Assembly (NCBI GenBank): GCA_947095535.1
Contig: OX352773.1
Coordinates: 270,126,515-270,190,514 of the forward strand
From: Poecilobothrus nobilitatus
Lineage: Eukaryota; Arthropoda; Insecta; Diptera; Dolichopodidae
DNA length: 64,000 nt
Reading direction: 5' to 3'
Shown here piece after piece: positions 26,210 through 39,000 of the stretch. Every line of letters begins with the position of its first letter. Position 1 is the stretch's first letter. Both the position numbers and the translations under genes were made by a program. The notes beneath the pieces were generated by a model, which did not search any database, was not told the DNA's origin, and saw nothing but the letters and a program-made list of their open reading frames with translations.

Positions 26210-26290
26210 AGATGATTCTGGACCCATTTTACCATATGAGCATTGCAATGTCGTGCGAGCGCATCTCTTATTTCTATTAATTCTAAATGA
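26210..26290. other. GC-elevated candidate exon or conserved non-coding block
   Basis: About 60 bp (26214-26273) are close to half GC in a background of roughly a quarter. On the plus strand it follows a plausible 3' splice site (tttatttttctttttaaattataaacag, ending at 26211). On the minus strand it reads openly as 'LARHCNAHMVKWVQNHL', with tttag upstream and an ATG|GTAAAA donor-like site inside. I recognise no family in either reading. It could be a short exon of a host gene whose other exons lie outside the window, a conserved regulatory block, or a repeat fragment. Confidence 0.25.
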
Positions 26291-26352
26291 ATATATCAAT
26301 ATTAAAAGATATTTTTGTTAATACTGTTTTTACCTACAAACAAAGAACAAGA

Positions 26353-26451
26353 ATGATATATTTTACTGTAGCTTTGTTTGTGCTTTACTTTATTGGGAAA
26401 AGATACTTTGGAACTGAGCTGAAAGATACACTTGAAAGGGTATGCTCATAA
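26353..26451 (+). CDS. Candidate 32-residue small ORF with one membrane segment
   Basis: Opens with ATG at 26353 preceded by 'caagaacaaga' (A at -3, acceptable insect context) and stops at TAA 26449-26451. The N-terminal half (MIYFTVALFVLYFIG) is hydrophobic and long enough for a single membrane span. It is followed by basic KR and then a charged, helix-prone tail rich in E, K, D and R. Codon composition is visibly GC-richer than the surrounding spacer, and the ORF lies about 80 bp after the GC-elevated block at 26210-26290. No family is recognised. Short membrane micropeptides exist in flies, but by length alone an ORF of this size is common by chance, so the call rests on composition and pattern only. 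Confidence 0.2.
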   Translation: MIYFTVALFVLYFIGKRYFGTELKDTLERVCS

Positions 26452-26540
26452 GTGTCGAACAATTAGATACGTCATACCTGAAAATGAAGACAATACAAGT
26501 TCAATGTAAATCCAAATTTGTTTTAAGCTGGTTTATGACT

Positions 26541-27080
26541 AACTAGCTAAAAACTAATTAGATGCATTGGGGGTAGCCTTTTTTCTATTTTGTATCAATT
26601 TTATTTTAACCTTTGTTTGAAATCCAAGACATCGTCAAGATATTTTCCATTATTTTCTTATCCAATTAAGACATTATAAGATTTGACTTACATAAAATTT
26701 ATAATCCTTTTTATTGATCATAATCGAAAAATATGACGTTCAAACTTCCGACAAATCATAGCCAAACAAAAATCATTGCCAAATAGGTATAAAAATTTAG
26801 TAATAAATTTAGTACTAATAAAAAAAAATTACTGCTGGCGGATTGGTACTAAAAGAGTTTTAAATTTTTGTGATTTTCTTTTTATCCCGCAGCTCTTGTC
26901 AAAAATTAAATATAAACTTTTTCTATAACAAACATTTAAAGAAGAAAAGTTTCTCATAGGTACTTCCTTAATTTTAATCTATTGCATCTGAAATTAAATT
27001 TTTTTTTAATTGAATTAAAGTTCATAAATAAAAATAATTCAAACTCACTCTCTCTTTAGTACATCGAAGGAGTGTTGCTG
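26541..27080. other. Spacer, no gene seen
   Basis: AT-rich with short poly-A/T tracts. No coding or repeat-family phrase. Confidence 0.5.
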
Positions 27081-28868
27081 TTTTTAGCACATTTTCAAAA
27101 AAATTTTGAAAAAATGTGCTTATTAGTTTCACTCTGTCCGTCCGTCCGTCCGTCCGTCCGTCCGTCTGTTTACAAAACTTCTACACCGTTAAAGATAGAG
27201 AAAAAAAATTTTAACCATAGGTAGGTCTTATAAAAAAAATAATTTTGTGGAACAACTTTTTCATGTAGCCCCCCCCATTACGGAGCTACACCCCCTCAAA
27301 CTTTGAAAAAGCCCTATTTTTAAATGCATATATCTTATGTTCTGCTTAAGATTTTTTCAATCTGAAAACGTCATTCGACAGGTATTTCTTTTATCTTTGT
27401 AAATTAATATGAAAATTATACAATTTTTTTAAATTTAGTATTTAAATTTACCGTTATGTGAAAACCAAATTTTGCATGATTTTTCTACTTTCATAACTCC
27501 GGCACGCTTCTAGATACAAGCTTGAAATTTTGAGGCAAGAAAGAACTTTTAGAATTAGTATAAGTTTGCTCAGAAAATTTTTTCGGACCACCCCCTGTTT
27601 ATGAGCTATTAGGGCTTAAAAATTGAAAATTTGCTATTTTTAAACACCTGTAACTTAGGAACCTGCACACATTTTACTTCTGCAAGATGTAAAAATTAAA
27701 GCTACAATAATATATTTTTACGTGTGTGAAAGGTTTATTTTAATTGTAAAGGGTTCCAAAGTTGCAGCTCTTCAAAATTGTAAAAAAGCCCCATTTTCAG
27801 ATGTATATATCTCGGGCTCTGCGTAATAGTTTTGCAATCTAAAACCGGCAGAAGATCGAAAATTTTATTGTCTATATGAAACAATATCAAAATTATGTAA
27901 TATTATGTAATTTACGATTTAAATTTACCGTTATGTGAAAACCACATTTTGCATGAAATTTCTTTTTTCATAACTCCGGCACCCCTTTAGATAGGAACCT
28001 GAAATTTTGAGACAAGAAAGAACTTTTAGAATTAGTATAAGTTTCCTCAGAAAATTTTTTGGTAACGCCCCCTCTTTAAGAGTTATTACGCCTCAAAAAT
28101 TGAAAATTTGCTATTTTTAGACACCTGTAACTTAGGCACCTGTAAAAATTTTTCTTCGGCAAGACATGAAAATGAAAGCTACAATAATATATTTTTACGT
28201 GTGTGAAAGGTTTATTTTAGTTGTAAAGGGTTCCAAAGCTGCAGCTCTTCAAAATTGTAAAAAAGCCCCATTTTCAGATGTATATATCTCGGGCTCTGCG
28301 TAATAGTTTTGCAATCTAAAACCGGCAGAAGATCGAAAATTTTATTATCTATATAAAAAAATATCAAAATTATGTAATATTTTGTAATTTACGATTTAAA
28401 TTTACCGTTATGTGAAAACCACATTTTGCATGAAATTTCTTTTTTCATAACTCCGGCACCCCTTTAGATAGGATGAAATTTTGAGACAAGAAAGAACTTT
28501 TAGAATTAGTATAAGTTTCCTCAGAAAATTTTTTGGTAACGCCCCCTTTTTAAGAGTTATTACGCCTCAAAAATTGAAAATTTGCTATTTTTAGACACCT
28601 GTAACTTAGGCACCTGTAAAAACTTTTCTTCGGCAAGACATAAAAATTAAAGCTAATAATATATTTTTACGTGTGTTAACAGCTTTTCTTAGTTATATAG
28701 GATTCTGGACTTACGGCCCCTCAAAATCTCAAAAATGTCCTATTTTCAAGTTTTTTCTTATTACATGAAATTTTCAAATTTTCAAAATGTCACACTTCTA
28801 AACAATTTGTATTGAGTTTTGGAAATGTGCGCTTTTAAAAACCGTTGGTTTACATTCTACCTTGTTTT
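27081..28868 (-). repeat. Family B (Helentron-like), long copy, inverted twin of 44.3-46.1 kb
   Basis: On the plus strand it begins with 'tttttagcacatttt' and a 35-nt hairpin, then 'cactctg(tccg)n tctgtttacaaaacttctacaccg'. It ends 'ggaaatgtgcgcttttaaaaaccgttgg...accttgttttt'. Internally a unit recurs with 'acgtgtgtgaaagg' at 27721 and 28198 (477 bp apart) and a variant at 28670. Each unit holds 'aaatttaccgttatgtgaaaacca', 'cataactccggcac' and 'acacctgtaacttagg'. Length, unit number and sequence are nearly identical to the copy at 44335-46117 in opposite orientation, so one derives recently from the other or they exchange sequence. Non-coding. Confidence 0.88.
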
Positions 28869-31064
28869 TTTTACAATTTAATAAAAACTCAAAAAAAGAA
28901 ACTAAAAACTCAATTTTAACTTTGGAAAAAAAACTTTTAAACTTTGTAATGAAAATAAGCGCCGACAAAATCTGCAAAAAATTAAAATATAATTGGAAAA
29001 TAAAAAAAAAAAGGTAACAAAAAAGTACGTTTGACTTTATTTCAAAGTTTTAATTTAATCGACTGGTTTTTTTTAAATTTACTCCAGGAAAACTTCAAAC
29101 AGAAAAAATTCGATTAAAGTTTTTTAAAATCATCCTACATTTGAATGCACATCTCTTTCAAAGAACATCGATTAAAAACCAAAGAATAACAGAAGTATAG
29201 TATTATAAATTAAATTATTTTAATATTTCGAATACATCTGCTATTATTTAGAAATTTTTTGAATTATTTAATATAAAAGTTGAGCCTAGAAAATTTTAAA
29301 ATAATGTTCGTTTAAGAGATTATTGGCCGAATAAATAAATCTGAGCATGAACTCAAATCTTAAATTTGTTCAATCGTAAATTTCATTAGAAAAAGTGAGA
29401 TTTGGGTTCGAGTTCAGTTTTATGTATTTGACCTTATATCTATTATTGGTACAGATTTAACTTAAGATCATTAAATGTTACTATAAAAGAATTAAATGAA
29501 ATGATTATGTCTATTGCATCAGTAAAAATTTTAAAAATGAATGTATCCAATTTTAAATTTGATTCTTTTAAAGAAATTTAATAATCATGATACCTTACAA
29601 AATTGTATTAAAATGAATATCCTATTGCAGACAAAAATATATATCACATTATTCTTGTTTTTGCTGCGGCTTTTCCAATTTTCAATCAAATCGTTATAAT
29701 TGATTTTTATTTAAAAAAAAAAAAATTCTTTTTTTCTCTTTTCTGTTCCTTGCAAAGGGGATTTTGGCTTATAAAAAAATGATAAAGATTTTATAAAGTT
29801 ATGATTCTTTAATGCGATATTCAATAAAATATTATTACCAAATCTAAAATACATAACAATTTTGGTAGACATTTGGTGGCTAAGTGCAAATGTTAAATAA
29901 TTCAAATTTATTGAATAGATTTGTGATATATTGCAAATAGGAAAGCTTCAAATAAGCTTTTTTGTTCTTATTAAATTTACAAGGATTGCTTCAGCTACAT
30001 GATAATCTCTCTAAGTTTAAAATATATTTTTTTTAAATTTCAATAAAAATATATTTCAATTTTATTGAACCCGGATACTTTTTTTCCAGCCCTTCATTAT
30101 TTACTTAACAACCGTTCGAAGTCAAAATCCTTGCTTATAACTTCACAAATGGTGATTTAAAATTGTGTAATTTGATTGGTAGGTAATTTTTTAGTATTTT
30201 CCTTTTCTATACTTCTCTAATAATTTTTGTCAAATTACTTGTTGGTACAAACCATACATCTGTTGATAGTTTAAGCCAAGCCATTTCAGGCATTAACCTT
30301 TTAAGTTCAATTAGTAAATATATGTGATTCAAATATTCGAAATTATAATCTCATTATTGATAATTGAAAAATACTAACACATTAATTAATAAAATAATGA
30401 ATAAAATATAATGAATATGAATCAACAAATACAATTTAATATTAGAAAACTCAACTTTATATAACATACATTGGTTTTGAAAACACTATATTGATCTAAA
30501 CTGTTAGAAAATAAATTGAAAACTTGTTTATTTATTTAACTCGCATCATATCATTAATAGACTTGTTAACTTCTGGTGTACATGACATGGTATACTGTTC
30601 AGAGAAAGCCTCTAAGCACCTTCTAAATCTTTCCGTTGTAGAGCCTACAATATACATTTTTTATAGATTTCTCTATCGTATAAACACTCTCCAATAACAA
30701 AAATTTGTCTTCACATCTGCTCCACAAATTACAAACTGTATAAAATTTAGTAGTTCTCTTCAATGTATTTTGATGTTAATTTTTATTTTTTTTTTTAATA
30801 TTCTGGGAAATTTTAAATGTAAATTTTCTATCTATAGTCAAAGTGAAAATAACATTTTGCGTTGTTTTTGAAGACAACAGAGAGTTTGATGCGTACTCAT
30901 TTAGATTATTTCGTCGCACATAAAAGATTTGAATTAAAATGATTTATTATAAATATAACAAAGTTTTATGCTCTATTTAACATAAATCTATACCAGAGAC
31001 AAATCATAAGTAGCATCTGTGTGAGTACCACTTAGAGTGTTACCACTACCACTACCTGAATCAA
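28869..31064. other. AT-rich spacer, no gene seen
   Basis: Contains poly-A near 29713 and a low-complexity minus-strand ORF at 29711-29905. Nothing recognisable. Confidence 0.5.
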
Positions 31065-31618
31065 CAGTTTGTAGAAAGCTAGAGTAGAGCTTTGCAAAAA
31101 GAAGCTACTGGCATAAAATTTTAGCATTATTTGCAAGATTTCAAATGTCTACCTTTATTTAGTGGCAAGTTATGAGTACATAAATTATGCTTATATAAAA
31201 GAAGAAGTTGTATTGTAGCTGCTTGAACCTGCTGCTCTAAACAAACAAAAATTTTACTGAGTTGTTGTCATGAAACTAAACATCTTTTCACAAAAATTTA
31301 ATAAATTCAATAGGCACTGATTTATTTTCATATAAATAAAGAAGTTGTACAGCAGCTACTCGAATGCACCAATCTAACTTACTAAATTTAATTAGCGAAA
31401 CTAACAAAAGTGAAATAGTAAAAATTTCAGAATCCTAACTCTTATATTTTTTTAATTATCGTGTGGACGGACAGACATACATTGCTTAATTGACTTAGAA
31501 TTCAATTCTGAGCAAGAATATACGTACTTTGTCATATCTAGCTTGACTTCTTTAAGTTGTCATAAACGTAATGGTAAATTTATTATACCCTTGAACTATG
31601 TGCATACGGATATAAAAA
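31065..31618 (+). repeat. Family A copy, moderately decayed
   Basis: Contains 'gttgtattgtagctgc', 'ctaaacaaacaaaaattttactgag', 'gttgtacagcagctactcg', a short 'gtgtggacggacagac' microsatellite and 'ttgacttagaattcaattctgagc'. The tail 'aaacgtaatggtaaatttattatacccttgaac...catacggatataaaaa' is complete. The 5' leader is too degraded to place exactly. It lies about 150 bp upstream of a family B copy. Confidence 0.75.
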
Positions 31619-31775
31619 TGGTGATATTGCAGTTAAAGAATATTTTGTGAAATGTTTTATAAGGTTAAGTTTTTTGTAAACTTTTTAAGGTTATACAAGA
31701 CCGTTTTAATGTCCCTGTTTATTTATATCTAGAAACTATAAATAAACACGTAGCTCTTAATTCAACGATATAATT

Positions 31776-32645
31776 AGCATATAAACAAGGCAGAATGAAT
31801 GTAAAATAACTGTTTTTAAAAGCGTAAAATTTCCAAAAGATAATACAAACTGTTTAGGATTGTGACTTACACCAAAATTTTAAAATTTCATATAAGAAAA
31901 AATGTGAAAATAGCACATTTTTGCAATTTTGAGGCGCTGTACATCCGGAAACCTATATAACTAAGCAAAACCGTTAACACGTAAAAATATATTACTGAAG
32001 CTTTAATTTTCATATCTTGCCGAAGAAAAATTTGTACAGGTACCTAAGTTACAGGTGTTTAAAAATAGCAGATTTTCAATTTTTGAACCCTAATAGGTCT
32101 TAAACAGGGAGTGACTCAAAAATATTTTCTGAGGAAACTTATACAAATTCTAAAAGTTCTTTCTTACCTCAATTTCAAGTCTCTATCTAAAAGTATGCTG
32201 GAGTAATGAAAGTAGAAAAATCATGCAATCATGAAAGTAGAAAAATCATGAAAAATCATGAAAGTAGAAAAATCATGCAGAAAAATCAGAAAAATCATAC
32301 CGTTAAATTTAAATACTAAAAACGGTAAATTTAAATACTAAATTTAACAAAATTAAATAATTTTGATATTAATTTAGAAAGACAAAGAAAATTCCTGTCG
32401 AATAGCGTTTTCATATTGAAAAATTTTTAAGCAGAACATGAGATATATGCATTTAAAACTAAGATTTTTAAAAAGTTTGAGGGGATCCGTATTGGATGAG
32501 GCTGCATGAAAAAGTTGTTCTACAATATTAATTGTTTTATGTAACCTATCCATGGTTAAAATTGTTTTTCTTTATCTACAAACGGACAGAGTGAAACTAG
32601 TAGGCACATTTTTTCAAATTTTTTTTGGAAATGTGCTAAAAAATC
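31776..32645 (+). repeat. Family B copy with internal slippage repeats
   Basis: Starts 'ataaacaaggcagaatg...gtttttaaaagcg' and ends with 'cggacagagtgaaactagtaggcacat...ggaaatgtgctaaaaaa'. The GACG run is almost lost. Between 32200 and 32345, 'gaaagtagaaaaatcatg' and 'aaatttaaatactaaa' are each repeated several times in a row, evidence of local replication slippage. One main internal unit is present. The order of phrases is the same as in the 44.3-kb copy. Confidence 0.82.
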
Positions 32646-32734
32646 TATAGTTCGATTATTTTATCCACGAGAAGATTTAAAAAATGTCTGTCATCAGAAA
32701 GCTAGAATCTAAAATTCTTTACTAAATCACAAGT

Positions 32735-33065
32735 TTTTTATATCCATACGAACACTCTAAGGTTATAATAAATTTTCATTATGTTTGTGATACCTTAAAG
32801 GAGACGTGATAGATATGAAAAATTTATAGGTTCTTGCTCAACATCGAATTCTTTGTTTGTTTAGGCCCCAGAGCAACAGATTCGGATAGCTGTCATACAA
32901 CCTCTTTTTTATATGAGCAATACTCAGTTCATATATAAGCTAGAATTTAAACTTTTCTCAAAAGAAATTAAGTTTTATGACAACGACTTTTGTTAAATTT
33001 GCTTAGTCCAACGCAGAAGGTTTAAGTAGCTGTTTTGGTACTTAATAATCCTAAACATCTAAATT
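32735..33065 (-). repeat. Family A copy, minus strand, decayed
   Basis: Begins (plus strand) 'tttatatccatacgaacactc' followed by 'tttgtgataccttaaagga', the reverse of the family tail. It then has 'gatagctgtcatacaacctc' and 'gttttatgacaacgacttttgttaaatttgc', reverse versions of the internal module. The microsatellite is absent. Confidence 0.68.
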
Positions 33066-35339
33066 TTTGAAGTAAATAATATTTTTGAAAATTAAAACCT
33101 AATTTAGAACTTTCCCCTAAAATAAAAATATGACAAATATTGTAACATTACTCATTGTTAACTTTTCTTATTATTATAATTATATTTATTAAGTAATTAA
33201 ATTAAATATTAACTTCCAAACCACAAATAAAATTCATAAATTTCATTACCTCGCTTTAAAGACAAATATTTTTTCTTAAAATTATTCTCATACCTTGATT
33301 CTGTTTTAATTAAAGATTAAAATTAAATATGAAACATTAAAAAAAAGCCAAATTATATTCCTGAAAGCTATTTTATATACAAAATTTTTAACAATTTTTT
33401 TTAATCAACCAACCAATCTCTTGAGTCAAATAAAATTTTATATTTTGAACCATTTACGAAATATTTTTATTATGCCAAAAAAAAAAAAAAACTGAAGTAA
33501 TACAAAAAAGAACAAAGAAAGAAAATTAATCATTAAAAAACTGAACTGATCTCATAATTCTATTATTTTTATTTTAATATATTACAACTGAATGGTCTAC
33601 TTGGGACCATCAGTAACTTTTTATATTAAAAAATGTCTCATAAAAACTAATTCACAAAATTTTCCACTTATATCAGCTCTTTATTTTTTCTTTTTTCTCT
33701 ATAAAATTAAAGGCATAAAAAACCACGTAACAATGGAAACAACAAATGTCTCATTAATTTTTTTTTTTAATCTACGTGACCCTCTTACCCAGCCAAAAAC
33801 AAAAAAAAACGGAATCCGTGTCAGATTTTTAATTCAAACTGCTTCCAAAAAATTTCTTTTTTTTATTATTGAAAATTTAAAGGAAATTCAGGAAAGAAAA
33901 TTTCGTGACTCTGCTTTATTTGAGAACCAAACACTACCTTTCTTACTGAAATTAGCCTTTCATAAAAATTAAAAATTTGTTTTAGGACATTTTTCTAATG
34001 TTAGGGCATTCGTGTATTTATATATAAAACAAAACTTTAATATGATATTTTATGCCTGCAAATTAATGGTTTTATGTTAAAAAAAAAATGTTTGTTTTAA
34101 ATATGAAAATATTAATGCAGTATCGAATTTTCAATGTAAGCGTAATAGTAGTGAAAGCAATATTTTATTTTGTACTCTATCTAATATACCTTAATTATAT
34201 CGAAAGAAGGCTGACACAAAACATATTAGATGCTTTAAGATCCTCTCATTATTTAAATTTACAAATAAAGCCATATTAAATGATGACCTTTACACCTTCT
34301 GCACCTTTATAAAAAAATAGAACGTCAATTTTTTCTTTAAATTTTTACTATTATGTACCTTCTGTATTTGTCCTATTTTTGTCACATCAAAACGAAATTA
34401 ATTCTGAAAAATAAATTCTGCCTCTTCCAGACTGAGTACCGTGTAGTTCCAACAGATTATTTTCCTCTCATATTTTAGATTCTGCACAATTAAACTGACA
34501 AAAATTGAAAAATTCCAACATAAATCAGAAAACAGAATTTAAAAGTAAATTAGTTACGTGACAATTTCCATTATCACATCCAAAATTACATTTTACTCCT
34601 GATTTTCTTTTTTGTTAAGAGAAAATTGAAAATTTTGTTTTTAGACCACATTTTCATAAAAAAAAAAAAAACAAAAATTAAAAAAATTATGATTACCTCT
34701 TTGGGAAAACATAGAAAGGAAAAAAAAAATTTGTCCCATTGGAAAAATAAAAATGAAAAATTCATAATGTGACAAAAGGCGAAAAAATAATAAAAATTAA
34801 AAAAAACTTTAGCAACAGGTTTAAAATTCTAGATACAAAGCTTTTAAAATTCATATTACTATTAATGTTTTGTTTTAATTATATACTATTTTCTTATTTC
34901 ATAATTAAATTTTACATATATACATATACACACATGCTACTACATTCAATTAATTCTTCCAGATATTTTAATGAATGAATTTTTAAATGTTAAGCAAAGG
35001 TATCTTTTTTTCCATCTGATTAAATTTTCAAATCTATCATTTCAAATTCATTTAACAACATTCTCAATATTTTCTTTCGTCCTTTCGTCCGTTTTGTTCG
35101 GTAGAGGTTTTATATTTGACAATTAATATGTAGATAATTCTAGTATTATTGTATTCTCCACTATTTTTCTGCATTCTCTTCTTGTTATTTCATTGTGTTA
35201 ATGAAGGATGATAAGGGCACTATTATTGTGATCCCTCTGGAATTTTAATGGTTTTTCAGTATTTTTTGTCGTAATTAATTTGATGGTATGGGAAAATTAA
35301 CAAAATTTTCGTGCGAATATCAGTTTTACCCACATTGTT
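33066..35339. other. AT-rich spacer; one 126-codon ORF not supported as a gene
   Basis: ORF 33592-33972 (plus, 126 codons) is the longest non-transposon ORF in the window. It is biased to F, K, I, L and N, includes several homopolymer-encoded runs (FFFF, KTKKN) and shows no domain. I regard it as a likely chance ORF. ORFs at 34088-34279 and 34769-34978 are similar in character. No RNA or repeat feature was found. Confidence 0.45.
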
Positions 35340-35760
35340 TTAACAGACAGTACTTATATGGTCCTGACTCTGTAGTAAATAATAATAATATTAATAACTA
35401 ATACCAATACCAATAATAATAACACAGTAACAGTAGGGTTGCCTTCAATTATTACCTCATGCAGCACGATGTTATATGCTACTGAATGTTGTAACTGTTA
35501 ATGGCTATAACTACTAGCAAAATGGTAATAATAATAGGCGGATACATTGTTCCCTTATACAGTCCCACTCCCAATTCAATTATTCCGCATCCTTGTCCTA
35601 TCCTTTCCTATCCATATTCCCTACCCAATATATTGTGTTAGCAGATAGGGGTTTAATCCCATTATACTGGCTAAAGGGGTGGTAGGTTTAGTCAGTAAAA
35701 ATTTGACACTATCAAGGGGAAACTTTTGCTGTGTTTGGAAGATTGCCACCTCCTTTAGAA
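35340..35760. other. GC-elevated block of unknown nature
   Basis: Compared with its flanks, this stretch is much less AT-rich. It has a (taa)n/(ccaata)n-type patch at about 35378-35425 and a pyrimidine-rich run at about 35560-35630 (cccactcccaattcaattattccgc). The minus-strand ORF 35621-35839 spans part of it with no recognised motif. It could be a conserved regulatory element, an untranslated exon or a decayed repeat. Confidence 0.3.
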
Positions 35761-35953
35761 AAAAAAATATGTTCCATATAGAGTACAGTGAAGACCCAAT
35801 AATAATTTCAATGTTATAATTTTGTATTTCAATATTCAAAATAAATAAAATTTTGAAATTTTTGTTTAAATAAGTTAATTACACTTATGTAAACAAATAT
35901 ATTGTAAAATAATCATAATATGTACTCTTATGTACCTTAAATTTATTCTATTT

Positions 35954-36012
35954 TTTAATCCTGAAGTAGTTTTTAATCCTGAATCCTGAAGTATTTTTTA
36001 ATCCTGAATATT
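35954..36012. repeat. Short tandem repeat of ttttaatcctgaa
   Basis: Three to four copies of a 'tttttaatcctgaa' unit with small length variation, apparently produced by slippage. No function is implied. Confidence 0.8.
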
Positions 36013-39000
36013 ATTCAATATTAGTTTTAAATAAATTTAAAAATTCTACAATAAAAAGAAAATATATGTTTTTTAGTATATTCCACCTTAAAGAATAAAA
36101 TCAAAAATTAAATTGTTACAAACCTAAATTAATTACCTTCACTTCCCAAAAGAAACAATGAAAAGATTAACGTCTTTTGCCACCTTCTTATACCTTTAAT
36201 AATTTTAAGGACGCATTGAAATGTAACAATTTATATGTCTGTTACTCCGTGGTTTATTTATTTTTAATTTTCTATTCACTGTTTAGAAAAAATTCCAACT
36301 ACAAAGTGACATTTTATTACAATCACTGCAAAATGCCCAAGGATAAGAATAACTGGTATAAAAAAAGTGTCAAAAGTAAACTTATTAATATCTTAGGACA
36401 CTTTTTTGTCACATTTTTTTTTTAATTTTTCATTTCTTTCTTTTTTACCTAAAGGCTTTTTCTTTGTGGATTTTTCAATTTCCTTATCTTTCTTCTTATT
36501 AAAGTCATCCATGGTTAAACGATAATATGAGAATTAAAATTAAAAAGAAAATAACGGAATAACGGAAAATTGATGAACATTATTCTGTTGTTTATTTTAC
36601 ATTTTTTCTCATTTTATTGTAACTGAATAAAAGACTAAAGAACAAAATAATTGAAAAAAAATACTCCCTCCGCACTTTAAGGTATATGATATACTTTAGT
36701 ATTTCTATACTTTAAGTGAAAGTATTCAATTTTTAAATGCAAATATTTGCTTTTTCAGTGTCACAATTGATTTTGTTAACTGAACCTCTTACTTGAAAAT
36801 AGTTTAATTCAAAATTTATTGTTTTAAATTTTTTAATGAAAAATATTATATTTCCAGAGCCAAAGGTCCAAACAATATTGAAGCTTTTAAAACATCTTAT
36901 CAATAATATTGCAGATGCTTATTTATCAAAACGAACGAATTTAATCATTCTTAACTTTCAAATATTAACTTTTAAAATAATTAGAAAAAAGTTTTTGGTG
37001 GATTTTATTTCTTGCTATTTCGCAAATCATTGATGTATATTTACCTGGAATAAAACTTGATTAACAGGGATGCCACATCTGATAAAATTAGAATAACTTG
37101 CATTGTTACAAAAATGAAGATTTTTGAAAAACGAGTAAGAATTTTAATTTTTTTTAACTGTGGAACCATGTAATTCTAAAATCTAATAAAAAGACAGTAA
37201 CTATAATCTAAAAATTCGTTCAAAATCCTTACCGCTGCGCTTTAGAAATTGCGTTTATCTACAAACAAAATTACGCTCAAAATTGTAAAAATAAATAAAA
37301 TTTTCGAAATTGTCTTTCAATCTTCATATCTGTGAAACTGTTTAGTCAAACTGGGAATTTGGATAACACCCTGTTTAATATATAGAACAACTAAATTTCC
37401 CTAATATTTCCAATTTTTAAAGAGATTTTTTAAGCATGGTGATAAATTTAAATCATTCATTTTATAGAAATAAAACAAAATCTTATAAAATCAGTTTTTC
37501 ATTGTAGTGTGGAAATATACTTAATCGGTTATGTTGTTGAATAACCGTTAATTTTAATATTTTGTTGCATTGCTTCACAAATTTAAATTAAAATACATAC
37601 GAGTACTTCAAAAACCCAAAATTAATTTCAACATTATAAATTAATTTACAATATTACAATGCTTTTTGAATTTCGTCGATAGCGCGACCATGTTAAAAAT
37701 TATATTTTTATTTTGCTAAACAAAACTACAGACTCCTTAAATTGTTTGTAAAAAAAAATTCTCTGAGTAAAAAAAAATATTTGACTTTTCCTCATGGTTA
37801 TTTTTCTTAATATCTTTAAAAAGTTTTTACTTTTTCTCTTTATTTACAATTAACATAAAAAAAAATATAAATATTTACCGTTAAAAGTGAAGGTTGGGAG
37901 TAAAAAAATATTGTTCATTTTCTTTTAAAGATTTTAAACAAAAAAAAAACATTTTTCCAAAAGTAAATTCAATTAAATATACAAATATTAATTAATTATA
38001 ATAAATGGAAAAGAAATGAAGGGTAAGGGGGCATATTAAAATATGGTCTATATATTAATTTAACAAATATTTTTTAATTGAAATTTAAAATACTTTGACC
38101 ATAATTTTTTCTTTTTTTGAATTTTTTTTCTCTGTAACATGAAACCTCTTAAATTTTATGATTATGTTCACTTTCCATTAAAATCTCATTTTGTGTTGAC
38201 TCCCAATAGGTTTTTATACGTTTTTATTTTGAATTAACAAAAAAAAGAAACAATAGAAGAAAATCCTCCCATTGACTCTGTCAAGTTATTCAAATGTTAA
38301 GCTTTTTTAAAAAGAATTACTTTGAAACGATTAACTTTAGTATGTACATGATTCAGCATTAAAAATTACAAGATTTTAAGATTTTAACTGAATAGCAATG
38401 AATATGTTAATAAAAAAAGAAACTACTACAATCTGTTTTTGTAAAAGTTGAACAAACCTAATTTTGATGTAAAAAAAAGTATATTGATGAATTCAATTGT
38501 TTACAACCCATTAACATAATTCCAAAATTTATTTGGTTCTCCCTTCCTTCCTTATATTAGCATTACTAAACTTAACTATTTCTATCAAATTGACAAACAC
38601 AGTCTTGTAATATCTTCCAATATTTGTCTCCACTACAAAGATTGCATTTTCCTTGACGTCTTGTTCTTTTTGAGTGAGGATTTAACTATTCTTAAAATTA
38701 AATTTTTGTGCTCAGCCAATTCAAAACGTCATGATTCATTAAAATCTCGACGTCGAATTATGTCCTTTATGCTTTCAATACTGTGGTAATATAATTTACA
38801 AAAACAGCAAAAAAAAAGAGAGAGATATTCAATTTTAATTAAGAAAATAATTACGAAATTGAAATTCGAATATGTCGTTAATAATTTTGTAATAAAAGTT
38901 TAGAACATAATTATGTAATAATATCTAAGATTATTTAGTATTACAAGATTTTCACTTTTTTTCTTTTTTCTAAATTTATAAAAAAAGGTCTTGGATTTTA

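Noticed and set aside
33592..33972. 126-codon plus-strand ORF, longest outside the LINEs
   Set aside because: Composition is dominated by residues encoded by A/T-only codons and homopolymer runs, no domain or signal is visible, and in DNA with so few GC bases ORFs of this length can occur by chance when TAA/TAG/TGA happen to be avoided.
36177..36425. 82-codon ORF beginning PPSYTFNNFKDALK, reminiscent of a LINE C-terminus
   Set aside because: The resemblance is limited to a short FK-type block and the ORF continues into unrelated low-complexity sequence; there is no 3' UTR or A-tail at the expected place.
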